Part shown: in pieces, positions 56,301-63,611 of the stretch
How positions within the stretch are numbered: position 1 is the stretch's first letter
Layout: each line of letters starts with the position of its first letter
Origin: Paracoccus sediminilitoris
GTDB taxonomy: Bacteria; Pseudomonadota; Alphaproteobacteria; Rhodobacterales; Rhodobacteraceae
Assembly (NCBI RefSeq): GCF_003259195.1
Contig: NZ_QJPK01000001.1
Location: 558,001-622,000, forward strand
Direction of reading: 5' to 3'
Length of the DNA stretch: 64,000 bases
Program-made: the position numbers and the translations under genes
Notes under the pieces: model-generated
What the model was told of the DNA's origin: nothing
The model's database searches: none
Seen by the model: only the letters and a program-made list of their open reading frames with translations

Positions 56301-56803
56301 GGAAAGATGTCGATGATGCCGCCGCGGATGGCGTAATCGCCCGGCTCGGTCACGGTGGGGCTTTGCACAAAGCCCATGCGGACCAGAAACCGGCGCAGCG
56401 CCTCGTCGTCGATGCGGTCGCCGACGCGGGCGGTAAAGGCCGTGGCCCGCACCAGGTCGCGCGGCGGCACGCGCTGCAGCACCGCATTCAGCGATGTCAG
56501 CAGCACGAAGGGACCCTTGACGACATCCTGCGCCAGCGCCGCCAGCGTGGCCATGCGCGCCGCCTGGATTTCCGGCGCGGGCGAGACGCGGTCATAGGGC
56601 GTTGTGTCCCAGGCCGGGAAATCCAGAACGACCAATTGCGGGGCCATGAAGGCAAGCGCCGCACGGGTGGCGGCCATGCGCCGGTCGTCGCGGGCCACGT
56701 GGATCACGGGCGCGCCGCGATTGTCGGGCCGCGCGGCTTCGCGGGCGATCAGCGCCGCATCGTAGCCTTCGGGGGCGCCGGAAAGGATCAACTGCTGGGA
56801 CAT
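53345..56803 (-). CDS. mfd: Transcription-repair coupling factor
   Basis: Removes RNA polymerase stalled at DNA lesions and recruits UvrA. It is 1152 aa, normal length. The N-terminal UvrB-homology region comprises about residues 1-330. An RNA-polymerase-interacting domain lies near 460-540 (PGDLIVHVEHGIGRYTGIE and LEYAGGDRLYLPVENI). The RecG-like translocase follows with Walker A GDVGFGKT (632-639), VVDEEQHFGV, and the TRG region (IRGRVGRSKTRAYCYL). The TRCF C-terminal domain begins near 1000. ATG 56803 is short-spaced from any Shine-Dalgarno. It heads the mfd-pabB-pabC unit. Confidence 0.97.
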   Translation of the reverse strand: MSQQLILSGAPEGYDAALIAREAARPDNRGAPVIHVARDDRRMAATRAALAFMAPQLVVLDFPAWDTTPYDRVSPAPEIQAARMATLAALAQDVVKGPFVLLTSLNAVLQRVPPRDLVRATAFTARVGDRIDDEALRRFLVRMGFVQSPTVTEPGDYAIRGGIIDIFPPGESGPIRLDLFGDVLDGARRFDAVTQRTTEKLTRIELAPMSEVILDEDAITRFRQNYRAEYGLGTNDPLYESVSAGAKTSGMEHWLPWFHDRMESLFDYMPGASVVLDDHVGQVIDARRTMIREQFEARCAAMKAKGRSDTVYKPVPPDAMFPTDAEWNEWLSPHRVLRLSVLNQPPGPGVLDAGGRAGRNFAPERQAESINLFGALADHVKALRKDHRVVLASFSDGARERLAGLLKDEGLTDALTIGDLRDLPDRKGALGLTVWPLDEGFVAKGQALGDIAVISEQDVLGDRMIRGAKKRRKADNFLKDTQTLSPGDLIVHVEHGIGRYTGIETITAAGVPHDCVALEYAGGDRLYLPVENIELLSRYGHEEGLLDKLGGGAWQARKARLKERIKLIADKLMRIAAERLLRPAPVLEPEEHEWQQFAARFPYSETDDQAAAIEDVQEDLAAGRPMDRLVVGDVGFGKTEVAMRAAFIAASQGMQVAVVAPTTLLARQHYRSFAERFRGTAINVRPLSRFVSAKDASATRAGLADGSVDIVVGTHAVLAKQVRFKNLGLLVVDEEQHFGVAHKERLKELRSDIHVLTLTATPIPRTLQLSLTGVRDLSVIGTPPVDRLAIRTYVSEFDSVSIREALLREKYRGGQSFFVVPRLTDLPDVEHWLTENMPEVTYIVAHGQLAAGDLDQRMNAFYDGSHDVLVATTIVESGLDIPTANTMVVWRSDMFGLSQLYQIRGRVGRSKTRAYCYLTTKPRSPLTPQAMRRLKFLGSIDSLGAGFNLASQDLDLRGAGNLLGEEQSGHIKEVGFELYQAMLEETIAKLKSGEIEGTPDDEWAPQLNLGVPVTIPENFVPDLDVRLGLYRRLAELTTKVELEGFAAELIDRFGPLPREVNTLLLVIRIKAMAKRANIARLDAGPKGATIQFHQDRFPNPAGLVEFLTDQNGQAKVTDNKIFVGRTWSSDADRIKGAFAIARDLAAKAKAAK

Positions 56804-56843
56804 GGATGCTCAGGTATAGTGCGGGGATGTGAAGTCAAGCGCG

Positions 56844-57416
56844 TCACAGGCCATTGGGATGCATGATCGCCCATGCCGATCCCCAAAGGACCGTGGTCAG
56901 GACCGAGATCATCGACAGGACGGTGATCCAACGACGGTGCCATGTCATCATGCGGGCGGCGTCGCGGGCGGCCTTGTCGGGGGGGATCTGCCCCAGTTGC
57001 GCGGCATCGACCAGGGGCGCCACGCGACGGGCCAGCCGGACGCGCATCCAGAACAGCAGCCAGAACGGGATCAGCAGCAGGAACATCGCCTGCGCCAGTT
57101 CCAGCCAGAAGACAAAGCCCAGAACCGCCAGCGAGGTCAGCCCGAACGAGGTCAGGCCCAGGAAGACTGCGCCCTCGGTCGCGCCAAGCCGCCAGCGCGG
57201 CAGCACCAGCGACAGCCAGTCCAAGAGCGTCAGCACCGACGGGTCTTCGCCCTGCCCCGCCGCCAGCGCCGCACGCGCGCGCGCCACCACGTCCGAGGGG
57301 ATGCCCATGATGCTGCGTCCCGTGGCCGACCACATGCCGACCAGTGCCAGCCAATACCAGATCGTCATGAATGAGCGGCTGTCCAGAAACCCGATCAGGC
57401 TGTTGACTTGCGGCAC
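56844..57416 (-). CDS. Conserved membrane protein annotated as SufBCD-complex component
   Basis: A 190-aa membrane protein common in Rhodobacteraceae, where it is often labelled component of SufBCD complex; I know of no experimental basis for that name. The segment LDSRSFMTIWYWLALVGMWS near the N-terminus is characteristic. Membrane helices are predicted at about 17-33, 88-104 and 108-128, plus one near the C-terminus (WITVLSMISVLTTVLWGSAW). GTG 57416 is preferred because AAGGAA lies 7 nt upstream and homologues start there; an ATG 27 codons upstream would run into the hemB leader. It is divergent from hemB. Function is unknown. Confidence 0.75.
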   Translation of the reverse strand: MPQVNSLIGFLDSRSFMTIWYWLALVGMWSATGRSIMGIPSDVVARARAALAAGQGEDPSVLTLLDWLSLVLPRWRLGATEGAVFLGLTSFGLTSLAVLGFVFWLELAQAMFLLLIPFWLLFWMRVRLARRVAPLVDAAQLGQIPPDKAARDAARMMTWHRRWITVLSMISVLTTVLWGSAWAIMHPNGL

Positions 57417-57514
57417 GAGCAGTTCCTTGTCCTTGGCTGCGCGCGACCTTAGATCGGGTTTCAACCAAGGGAAAGCCGCCCGGTTGTCCCACCCCAAAAG
57501 GCAGGAGCCTCCGC

Positions 57515-58510
57515 ATGGCCAACCCGATTATCGCCCCCTTCCCCGCCGGCCGCCTGCGCCGTCTGCGCCGCAGCGCCAACATCCGCGCCATGGTGTCCGA
57601 GGTGAACCTGACGCCCGCCAACCTGATCTGGCCGATCTTCGTGACCGAAGTGCAGGGTGCCGAGGGCGAGATCGCATCCATGCCCGGCGTGGACCGCCTG
57701 ACCATCGACGGCGTCAAGCGCGCGGCCGAACGCGCGGCGCGGCTGAACATTCCCGCCATTTGCATCTTTCCCCATTCCGACAGCGACCTGCGGACCGAAG
57801 GCTGCGAACGTGCCTGGGACCCCGACAACATCGGCAACCAGGCCATCCGCGCCGTCAAGGAAACCGTGCCCGAACTGGTCGTGATGACCGACATCGCGCT
57901 GGACCCCTATAACGCCAATGGCCATGACGGGCTGGTCGTGAACGGGGAAATCCTGAACGACGAAACCATCGAGGCGCTGGTCCGCATGGCGCTGGTGCAG
58001 GCCGAATGCGGAGCCGACATCCTAGGGCCAAGCGACATGATGGACGGGCGCATCGCGGCCCTGCGCGGTGCGCTGGAACGGGCGGGCCACAAGAACACGG
58101 CGATCCTGTCCTATGCGGCGAAATTCGCCAGCGCCTATTACGGACCGTTCCGCGACGCGGTGGGGGCCTCGGGGCGGCTGGTCGGCGACAAGAAGACCTA
58201 TCAGATCAACCCCGCCAATCGCGGCGAGGCGATACGCTGTGTCGCCCGCGACCTGGCCGAAGGTGCAGACATGGTCATGGTCAAACCGGGCATGCCCTAT
58301 CTGGACATCTGCCGCGCGGTAAAGGACGAATTCGGGGCGCCCACCTTCGCCTATCAGGTCAGCGGCGAATACGCGATGATCGAGGGCGCGATCCGCAACG
58401 GCTGGCTGTCGCGCGACGTGATGGTGGAAAGCCTGCTGGCCTTCCGGCGCGCGGGTTGCGACGGGGTTCTCAGCTATTTCGCGCCCACCGTGGCCGAGAT
58501 GCTGGCGTGA
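57515..58510 (+). CDS. hemB: Delta-aminolevulinic acid dehydratase (porphobilinogen synthase)
   Basis: Condenses two 5-aminolevulinate molecules to porphobilinogen in haem and tetrapyrrole synthesis; 331 aa. Schiff-base lysines are Lys203 (SYAAKFASAYYGPFRDA) and Lys257 (MVKPGMPYLDI). The metal-switch segment reads D126-I-A-L-D130-PYNANGHD138-G. That is the aspartate-rich Mg/K-dependent type rather than the cysteine-rich zinc type. AGGAG lies 8 nt before the ATG. Standard length; well conserved throughout. Confidence 0.97.
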   Translation: MANPIIAPFPAGRLRRLRRSANIRAMVSEVNLTPANLIWPIFVTEVQGAEGEIASMPGVDRLTIDGVKRAAERAARLNIPAICIFPHSDSDLRTEGCERAWDPDNIGNQAIRAVKETVPELVVMTDIALDPYNANGHDGLVVNGEILNDETIEALVRMALVQAECGADILGPSDMMDGRIAALRGALERAGHKNTAILSYAAKFASAYYGPFRDAVGASGRLVGDKKTYQINPANRGEAIRCVARDLAEGADMVMVKPGMPYLDICRAVKDEFGAPTFAYQVSGEYAMIEGAIRNGWLSRDVMVESLLAFRRAGCDGVLSYFAPTVAEMLA

Positions 58511-58584
58511 CCTTGCCCGGTCGCGTATCCTTTGCGCCAATCGGGGCAGGATAAGCCCCCGCATATCGTGAACGAGGGCGACAC

Positions 58585-59211
58585 ATGAGCAATTCCACCA
58601 AGCTGTCCCGCCGGACCCTTCTGGCATCGGGCGGGGCGGCCCTGCTGGCCGCGGGCTGCACCAACGCGGTCGGGACCAACGGGCCAGCGCAGCTGGACGG
58701 GCGGGTCGACCAGACGCATCAATACCTGGTCTCGACCTATCCGGCCTCGGCGCCGCTTCTGCAGAATGCGCGCGGCGTCCTTTACATGCCGCTGATGACG
58801 GAAGCGGCGCTTGGCGTCGGCGGGGCCTATGGCCAGGGCGCGCTGCGCATCGGCGGGCAGACCGTCGATTACTACAGCGCGACGCGCGCCACGGTGGGCC
58901 TGCAGGCCGGTGCCCAGCAATACGCCCATGTGCTGATCTTCCAGACCGATCAGGCGCTGGCCGCCTTCCGCGCGGCCCCCGGTTGGGTGGCGGGCGCAGG
59001 CGCCTTCTATGCCTTGCCCGAAGGCGGCATGGCGGTCGGGGCCGACACGTTCAGCGCCCAGTTCCCGGTCGTCGCGATGATCTTCGGCCAGTCGGGCCTG
59101 ATCGCCGGTGCCGCGATCGAGGGCACGAAATACAACCGCATCATCCCCTCGACCCTGCCCGAGATCAACTTCGGCAATCTCGGCCTGCCGCCCATGAGCA
59201 TGCCCGGCTGA
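58585..59211 (+). CDS. YSC84-family lipoprotein, Tat/Lol-type signal
   Basis: Exported lipoprotein of 208 aa. The signal combines a twin-arginine motif (SRRTLLASG) with a lipobox (LLAAGC, Cys30), so Tat export followed by lipidation is likely. The mature part is a YSC84/SYLF-like domain: ARGVLYMPLMTEAALGVGGA, GAQQYAHVLIFQTDQALAAF and the PVVAMIFGQSGLIAGAAIEG stretch with GTKYNRI. SYLF domains bind lipids in eukaryotes; the bacterial role is not settled. It is co-oriented with hemB 74 bp upstream. The neighbouring GntR gene is convergent, 6 bp away. Confidence 0.85.
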   Translation: MSNSTKLSRRTLLASGGAALLAAGCTNAVGTNGPAQLDGRVDQTHQYLVSTYPASAPLLQNARGVLYMPLMTEAALGVGGAYGQGALRIGGQTVDYYSATRATVGLQAGAQQYAHVLIFQTDQALAAFRAAPGWVAGAGAFYALPEGGMAVGADTFSAQFPVVAMIFGQSGLIAGAAIEGTKYNRIIPSTLPEINFGNLGLPPMSMPG

Positions 59212-59217
59212 CGCCCG

Positions 59218-59862
59218 TCAGGCCGAGGTCAGGTGCCGCAGGCCATGCGTGACATCCGCGCGCACGGCCAGCCGCAGGGCAGGTTCATCGCCCGCCCGCA
59301 GCGCAGCCAGGATCATCCGGTGATGGCGGGGCGGTTCGTTCCGCCTTACGCGCCCGTAAAGCGCCCGCATCGTCGGCCCCAGCTGCAGCCAGATGGTTTC
59401 CAGCATCGCCAGCATCGCGGGCGCCTGCGCGCGCAGGTACAGCATCCGGTGGAAATCCAGGTTGCAGCGGATATAGCCCACCGCATCATGACGTTCGACC
59501 GCATCCGCGATCCGGCCGTTCATGGTGGCCAGCCGGTCGATCAGCGCGAAATGCGCCCGCGGCAGGGCGCGGGCGGCCAGCTCGGGCTCGATCAGGGCGC
59601 GCAGGGCGGCCAGTTCCTCGATCCTCTCATCCGACAAGGCAGGCGTCGCCACCCGGCCCGACCCGGACAGGGTCAGCGCGCCTTCGGCCACCAGGCGGCG
59701 CACGGCCTCGCGCGCGGGGGTCATCGACAGGTGATGTTCCGCAGCCAGCCCGCGCAGTGTCAGCGCCTTGCCGGGCGGCAGTTCGCCCAGCATGATCTGG
59801 CTGCGCAGGGCACGATACAGCCGTTCATGGGCCGCGATCTCGGGGGGGCGGGATATGCTCAT
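59218..59862 (-). CDS. GntR-family regulator, FadR/FCD subfamily
   Basis: Metabolite-responsive repressor or activator, 214 aa. The winged HTH lies near the N-terminus: ALRSQIMLGELPPGKALTLR, then HLSMTPAREAVRRLVAEGAL. The FCD ligand-binding domain covers about residues 75-205 (ERIEELAALRALIEPELA ... CNLDFHRMLYLRA ... PPRHHRMILAALRAGDE) with the D-x-x-x-H and two later His that bind metal. Start 59862 leaves the palindrome TGTGATCACA just upstream, and this is a likely autoregulatory site. A longer open frame to 59913 would cover it. The regulated pathway is not evident from the neighbours. Confidence 0.85.
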   Translation of the reverse strand: MSISRPPEIAAHERLYRALRSQIMLGELPPGKALTLRGLAAEHHLSMTPAREAVRRLVAEGALTLSGSGRVATPALSDERIEELAALRALIEPELAARALPRAHFALIDRLATMNGRIADAVERHDAVGYIRCNLDFHRMLYLRAQAPAMLAMLETIWLQLGPTMRALYGRVRRNEPPRHHRMILAALRAGDEPALRLAVRADVTHGLRHLTSA

Positions 59863-59871
59863 GTCCACGTT

Positions 59872-59881
59872 TGTGATCACA
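59872..59881. promoter_or_regulatory. Palindromic operator upstream of the GntR gene
   Basis: TGTGATCACA, a perfect 10-bp palindrome centred 15 bp before the chosen GntR start. GntR/FCD regulators bind short palindromes of this type, so autoregulation is plausible. The neighbouring bases (ACGTTTGTGATCACATCGGG) do not extend the symmetry. Confidence 0.45.
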
Positions 59882-59894
59882 TCGGGAACGCGCG

Positions 59895-60581
59895 TCAATC
59901 GCGGAATTGCCACAGCATCAAGTCGCCGCCATGGGCCTTCAACCAGGCGCGATGCGGCGCGTGATCGGGCATCAGGTCGCGGACCTGCGCCCAGAAGCGC
60001 GCGGAATGGTCCATATGCGCCAGATGCGCGACCTCATGCGCGGCGACATAGGTCAGGACGGGCGCCGGGGCCATGGCCAGCCGCCACGAAAACATCAGCC
60101 GCCCGTCATGGGTGCAGCTGCCCCATCGTGATCGCGTGTCGCGCAGCGCGATCGCGCGATAGGGCCGCCCCAGTGCCGCCGAAAAACCGTCGCAGGCCGG
60201 ACGCAGCCGCGCCAGCGCCACCTGCCGCAACCATGCGGCCACGACCACGCCCGCCGGACGCCCCTGCGGCACCAGAAGGTCATCGCCCTGGACCTGCACC
60301 TGCCGGATGGCGGCCGGGATGATCCGCAGAGGCCGCCCTTCGACCGGTATCTGCGCGCCATGCGCGGCAACCTGGCGTTCTGGCACCCGCAACGATGCCT
60401 GTTGCAGCCATCCCTGGCGCGATTCCGCGAAATCCAATCCCTGATCCAGTGGCACGCGCAGGGGCAGCGTCAGGATGGGACCGGTTCCGTCCTGCGGAAC
60501 GCGCAAGGTCATCCGCCGCGCCCGCGCCGAGCGTCGCAAGCGCAACTGTGATCCGTCCGAAAGGGTGATCCGCTGATCCAT
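59895..60581 (-). CDS. YgjP-like metallopeptidase domain protein (M48-type)
   Basis: Zinc metallopeptidase-like protein of 228 aa. The catalytic motif is AAHEVAHLAHMDHSARFW with His182, Glu183, His186 and the third ligand His192. It is preceded by the family signature RDTRSRWGSCTHDGRL (about 148-163). The N-terminal part is a beta-rich domain that starts MDQRITLSDGSQLRLRR. Members such as YgjP are poorly characterised and are cytoplasmic. It lies upstream of the GntR gene on the same strand, 32 bp away. Confidence 0.87.
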   Translation of the reverse strand: MDQRITLSDGSQLRLRRSARARRMTLRVPQDGTGPILTLPLRVPLDQGLDFAESRQGWLQQASLRVPERQVAAHGAQIPVEGRPLRIIPAAIRQVQVQGDDLLVPQGRPAGVVVAAWLRQVALARLRPACDGFSAALGRPYRAIALRDTRSRWGSCTHDGRLMFSWRLAMAPAPVLTYVAAHEVAHLAHMDHSARFWAQVRDLMPDHAPHRAWLKAHGGDLMLWQFRD

Positions 60582-60687
60582 GCTTGCCTTGCCTGCCCCG
60601 GCCTGCCAGATAAAGCCTTTGACACATCCCCGCCTCTATGGCAGGGGCCATCCCGATTTCCCCTAATCGCGGCTGAAGGAGAATACC

Positions 60688-61005
60688 ATGCCCAAAGAGG
60701 AATGGGGCACCAAACGCCTGTGCCCGCATTGCGCCACCCGTTTCTACGACCTGAAGGCCGATCCGATGGTCTGCCCGGCCTGCAACAACCAGTTCACGTT
60801 GGACAGCCTGACCGACAGCCGCGGCAAATCCGTCACGCCCGAAAAGAACCAGGCGCGCGGCAACACCCAGACCACCACGGATGACGACGAGGATATCGAC
60901 GACGATTCGAACGATCTCGACGATGATCTGCTGGAAGACGACGATGACGATGGCGACGTGTCGCTGGATGAAATCGCCGACGTCGCCAACGACGACGAAG
61001 ACTGA
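60688..61005 (+). CDS. TIGR02300-family zinc-ribbon protein with acidic tail
   Basis: Small protein of 105 aa found throughout alphaproteobacteria. The N-terminal zinc-ribbon is GTKRLCPHCATRFYDLKADP with C12, C15 and, in PMVCPACNNQF, C29 and C32. The C-terminal 40 residues are extremely acidic (runs such as DDDEDIDDDSNDLDDD and EDDDDDGDVS). The conserved FYDL segment defines the family. Function is unknown; the pattern suggests a nucleic-acid or basic-protein interacting factor. It has GGAG 7 nt before the ATG and its own terminator. Confidence 0.9.
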   Translation: MPKEEWGTKRLCPHCATRFYDLKADPMVCPACNNQFTLDSLTDSRGKSVTPEKNQARGNTQTTTDDDEDIDDDSNDLDDDLLEDDDDDGDVSLDEIADVANDDED

Positions 61006-61011
61006 TCCCCG

Positions 61012-61039
61012 GGGCCGCGCGACACAGCGCGGCCCTTTC
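61012..61039 (+). terminator. Terminator after the TIGR02300 gene
   Basis: GGGCCGCGC (61012-61020) pairs with GCGCGGCCC (61027-61035), loop GACACA, followed by TTTCTTT. Confidence 0.82.
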
Positions 61040-61061
61040 TTTCACCCTTGGAGAACACAGA

Positions 61062-61457
61062 ATGCCGTTCAAAGGCCTTGGCGCATACCAGCAGCAGATG
61101 CTGGGCGTTCTGCGCATCGTGTCCGCACTGATCTTCTTTGCACATGGCACCCAGAAGCTGCTGGGCTTTCCTGCCAGCGACATGAACCCCGCGGTGATGT
61201 CCCTGCCCTGGATCGCGGGCGTCCTGGAACTGGTCGGCGGTGCGCTGCTGATCCTGGGGCTGTTCACCCGACCCGTGGCCTTCGTGCTGTCGGGCCTGAT
61301 GGCCGCCGCATATTGGATCGCCCACGCACCGCAAAGCCCCTTCCCGGCGCTGAATGGCGGCGATGCGGCAATCCTCTATTGCTTCGTGTTCCTGTATTTC
61401 GTCTTTGCGGGACCCGGCGCCTTCAGCGTCGACCGCGCCACCAACCGCGAGGCGTGA
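61062..61457 (+). CDS. DoxX-family membrane protein
   Basis: Inner-membrane protein of 131 aa in the DoxX family with about four helices: MLGVLRIVSALIFFAHGTQK (about 13-32), WIAGVLELVGGALLILGLF (about 50-68), AFVLSGLMAAAYWIAH and AILYCFVFLYFVFAG. The HGTQKL segment and the E-L-V-G-G stretch are family hallmarks. DoxX proteins are linked to thiosulfate oxidation in archaea and to redox homeostasis in mycobacteria. The function in proteobacteria is unclear. GGAG precedes the ATG by 11 nt. A terminator follows closely. Confidence 0.9.
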   Translation: MPFKGLGAYQQQMLGVLRIVSALIFFAHGTQKLLGFPASDMNPAVMSLPWIAGVLELVGGALLILGLFTRPVAFVLSGLMAAAYWIAHAPQSPFPALNGGDAAILYCFVFLYFVFAGPGAFSVDRATNREA

Positions 61458-61469
61458 TGCCTGCCTGAA

Positions 61470-61491
61470 CAAGGCCTTCGGGCCTTGTTTT
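61470..61491 (+). terminator. Terminator of the DoxX gene
   Basis: CAAGGCC (61470-61476) pairs with GGCCTTG (61481-61487) across a TTCG tetraloop-type turn, followed by TTTT. Confidence 0.82.
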
Positions 61492-61566
61492 CCCAACGCT
61501 TTACACGCGTTTGCCCCTGACCGGACAAGGGCAGCGAAAAAATCCCACAAGCCGTCTTTTTTCCGC

Positions 61567-61595
61567 TTGCACCCCCCCGCGCCCACCCTTATAGA
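61567..61595 (+). promoter_or_regulatory. tRNA-Ala promoter
   Basis: TTGCAC (61567-61572), spacer exactly 17 nt, TATAGA (61590-61595). The predicted start is near 61602, about 38 nt before the mature tRNA end, with a short GC-poor leader. Confidence 0.72.
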
Positions 61596-61639
61596 CCCCC
61601 TCACAGCCAAGGTGCCAGACGCCGAAGCAGACAAGACGT

Positions 61640-61715
<76 letters not shown>

Positions 61716-61781
61716 AAAACCTCCTGAAGAATTCAGTGCTGTTTTTGGTGTCCCCCTCCATTTCCATCGTTCGGTGCCGCC

Positions 61782-62315
61782 CTATCGCACCTGCCACTTG
61801 GCCAGCTTGCGTGCCAATGTCCGGCGATGCATGCCCAGACGTCTCGCGGTTTCGGAGATGTTGAAATCCGTGGCCAGCAACGTCTCGTGGATCTTTTCCC
61901 ATTCCAGCGTCTTGATCGTGGTCGGGCGACCATCGGGCTGGATGTCGGCGTCGCCTTCGCCGCGTTCAAAGGCGGCCAGGATATCGTCGGTCCCCGAGGG
62001 CTTGGTCAGGTAATGGGCCGCGCCCAGCTTGATCGCCTCGACCGCGGTGGCAATGCTGGCAAAGCCCGTCAGCACGACGATGCGCATATCCGGGTTCAGC
62101 CGGTGCAGATAATCCACGCAGGTCAGCCCCGAATCCCCCGTCAGCTTCAGGTCGACCACCGCATGGCTGGGCATCACCGGCATGGTCGCGTTGCGCATCT
62201 CCTCGGCCGAGGAAAAGCGGCTGACCGCGAAGCCGCGACGTTCCAGCGACCGCTGCAGGGTCTGCGCCAGGTCGTCGTCATCCTCGACGATCAGGATATG
62301 GGCATCGGGGGTCAT
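61782..62315 (-). CDS. regA: Redox response regulator RegA (ActR/PrrA family)
   Basis: Global redox-responsive response regulator, 177 aa. The receiver domain has the acidic pocket EDDDD (11-15), phospho-acceptor Asp55 in AVVDLKLTG, Thr83 and Lys105. A short linker precedes the Fis-like helix-turn-helix at about 148-175 (NISETARRLGMHRRTLARKL). That HTH is nearly invariant in RegA/ActR/PrrA. In relatives it controls respiration, photosynthesis, carbon and nitrogen fixation genes. Its ATG overlaps the regB stop by 4 bp (ATGA). Phosphorylation by RegB is expected. Confidence 0.95.
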   Translation of the reverse strand: MTPDAHILIVEDDDDLAQTLQRSLERRGFAVSRFSSAEEMRNATMPVMPSHAVVDLKLTGDSGLTCVDYLHRLNPDMRIVVLTGFASIATAVEAIKLGAAHYLTKPSGTDDILAAFERGEGDADIQPDGRPTTIKTLEWEKIHETLLATDFNISETARRLGMHRRTLARKLAKWQVR

Positions 62316-63604
62316 CTGCGGTCTCCAGTGACGGACAGCTTGTCCAGGGGCAGCTTCAGGGTGACCAACGCACCGCCCCCCGCCAGGTTCGAGGCTGTGA
62401 CATCTCCGCCCAGTTTGCGGACGGCATTGACCACCAGGAACAGCCCCAGCCCCCTGCCCTGTCCGGGCTTGCTGGAATTATAGGGCTTGCCCAGGTTTGC
62501 CAGAACGTCGGCGCGAAAGCCCGGCCCCCGGTCGCCGACCCGGATAACCAGATGTTCCCCCCGCACCGCGACCGTCAGCTCGACCCAATCCGGAGAGACC
62601 TCATGCGCGTTTTCAAGCACCGTGGTGACCAGCTGGGTCAGCGCCGCATCGGCCAGGATCCTGACGTCGGGACTGACCTGGTTGCGCAGCTTCAGGGGCG
62701 CCTGATCGTGGCTTTCCGACCACTCGGCCAGGATGTCGTCAAGGAATTCGCCGACCGAGGTCGGCACCGGATCCTCGCCCCGCAATTCGCCCGAGGATGC
62801 CAGGATGCCGCTGACGATGGATTTGCAGCGATCGACCGCCTTCTGCATCTGGGCAATGTCATGCTGCAATTCGGGATCGTTCGCGGTGGCTGGAATCGCC
62901 CGCCAGTCGCTGAGGATGACCGAGATCGAGGCCAGCGGCGTGCCCAGTTCATGCGCCGCCCCCGATGCCAGAAGGCCCATGCGGACGATGTGATCCTCCT
63001 CGGCGGCATGCTGGCGCAGGGCGGCAAGCCGCGCGTCGCGGTCGCGCAGGTTGCGGTTGATGCGCGTCACGAAGGTCACGATCAGCACCGCGTCGATCAG
63101 CAAGGCGACCAGCATTCCCGAGAGATAGGTGGTAAAGAAGGGTTCGTATTCCGGCAGGCGCAGCGGCAGATGCACCCGTGTCAGCATCGCGGTCAGCAGC
63201 GCCGTCAGGCCGACCAGACGCCAGCACTGACCGGGGCGCAGCAGCACCGCCGCCAGTGTCACCTGCAGCAGATAGATGGCGATGAAAGGGTTGCGTCCCC
63301 CGCCGCTGAGGCTCAACTGCACCGTCAACAGCAGGATGTCGATCAGCAGCACCCAGGCCAGCCCGGGCGCCCGCTTGCGACGCAGCCAGTGGATGCTGAC
63401 AAGGTTCAGGCTCAGCAGCGCGCCAAGCGTCATGGCCATGAAGGCCAGCGGAAGGTCGATGTTCAGGACGAGTTCCACGAACAGGATGGTGACCAGCTGC
63501 CCCGCGATGGCCAGCCAGCGCAGATGCACCAGCAGGCGCAGGTTCTTCAGATCGGTATCGGCCCCGCCGGGGGTCGGTTCAAGGATCGTTCCGTTTCCGA
63601 TCAC
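62312..63604 (-). CDS. regB: Redox sensor histidine kinase RegB (ActS/PrrB family)
   Basis: Membrane sensor kinase that phosphorylates RegA when the respiratory chain is reduced. It is 430 aa with a six-helix N-terminal domain. The quinone-sensing motif GGGRNPF lies at about residues 101-107. The phospho-accepting His218 lies in SGAAHELGTPL, and the redox-active cysteine is Cys260 in DRCKSIVSGIL. ATP-binding boxes follow in VTTVLENAHEVSP, VGDRGPGF and GRGLGLFLV. GTG 63604 is chosen (TAGG upstream, just after the surf1 stop); a longer frame would overlap surf1. It is coupled to regA. Confidence 0.94.
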   Translation of the reverse strand: MIGNGTILEPTPGGADTDLKNLRLLVHLRWLAIAGQLVTILFVELVLNIDLPLAFMAMTLGALLSLNLVSIHWLRRKRAPGLAWVLLIDILLLTVQLSLSGGGRNPFIAIYLLQVTLAAVLLRPGQCWRLVGLTALLTAMLTRVHLPLRLPEYEPFFTTYLSGMLVALLIDAVLIVTFVTRINRNLRDRDARLAALRQHAAEEDHIVRMGLLASGAAHELGTPLASISVILSDWRAIPATANDPELQHDIAQMQKAVDRCKSIVSGILASSGELRGEDPVPTSVGEFLDDILAEWSESHDQAPLKLRNQVSPDVRILADAALTQLVTTVLENAHEVSPDWVELTVAVRGEHLVIRVGDRGPGFRADVLANLGKPYNSSKPGQGRGLGLFLVVNAVRKLGGDVTASNLAGGGALVTLKLPLDKLSVTGDRR

Positions 63605-63611
63605 CCGCAGC

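Noticed and set aside
54206..56866. 886-codon plus-strand open frame opposite mfd
   Set aside because: Antisense shadow of mfd, which carries every expected motif.
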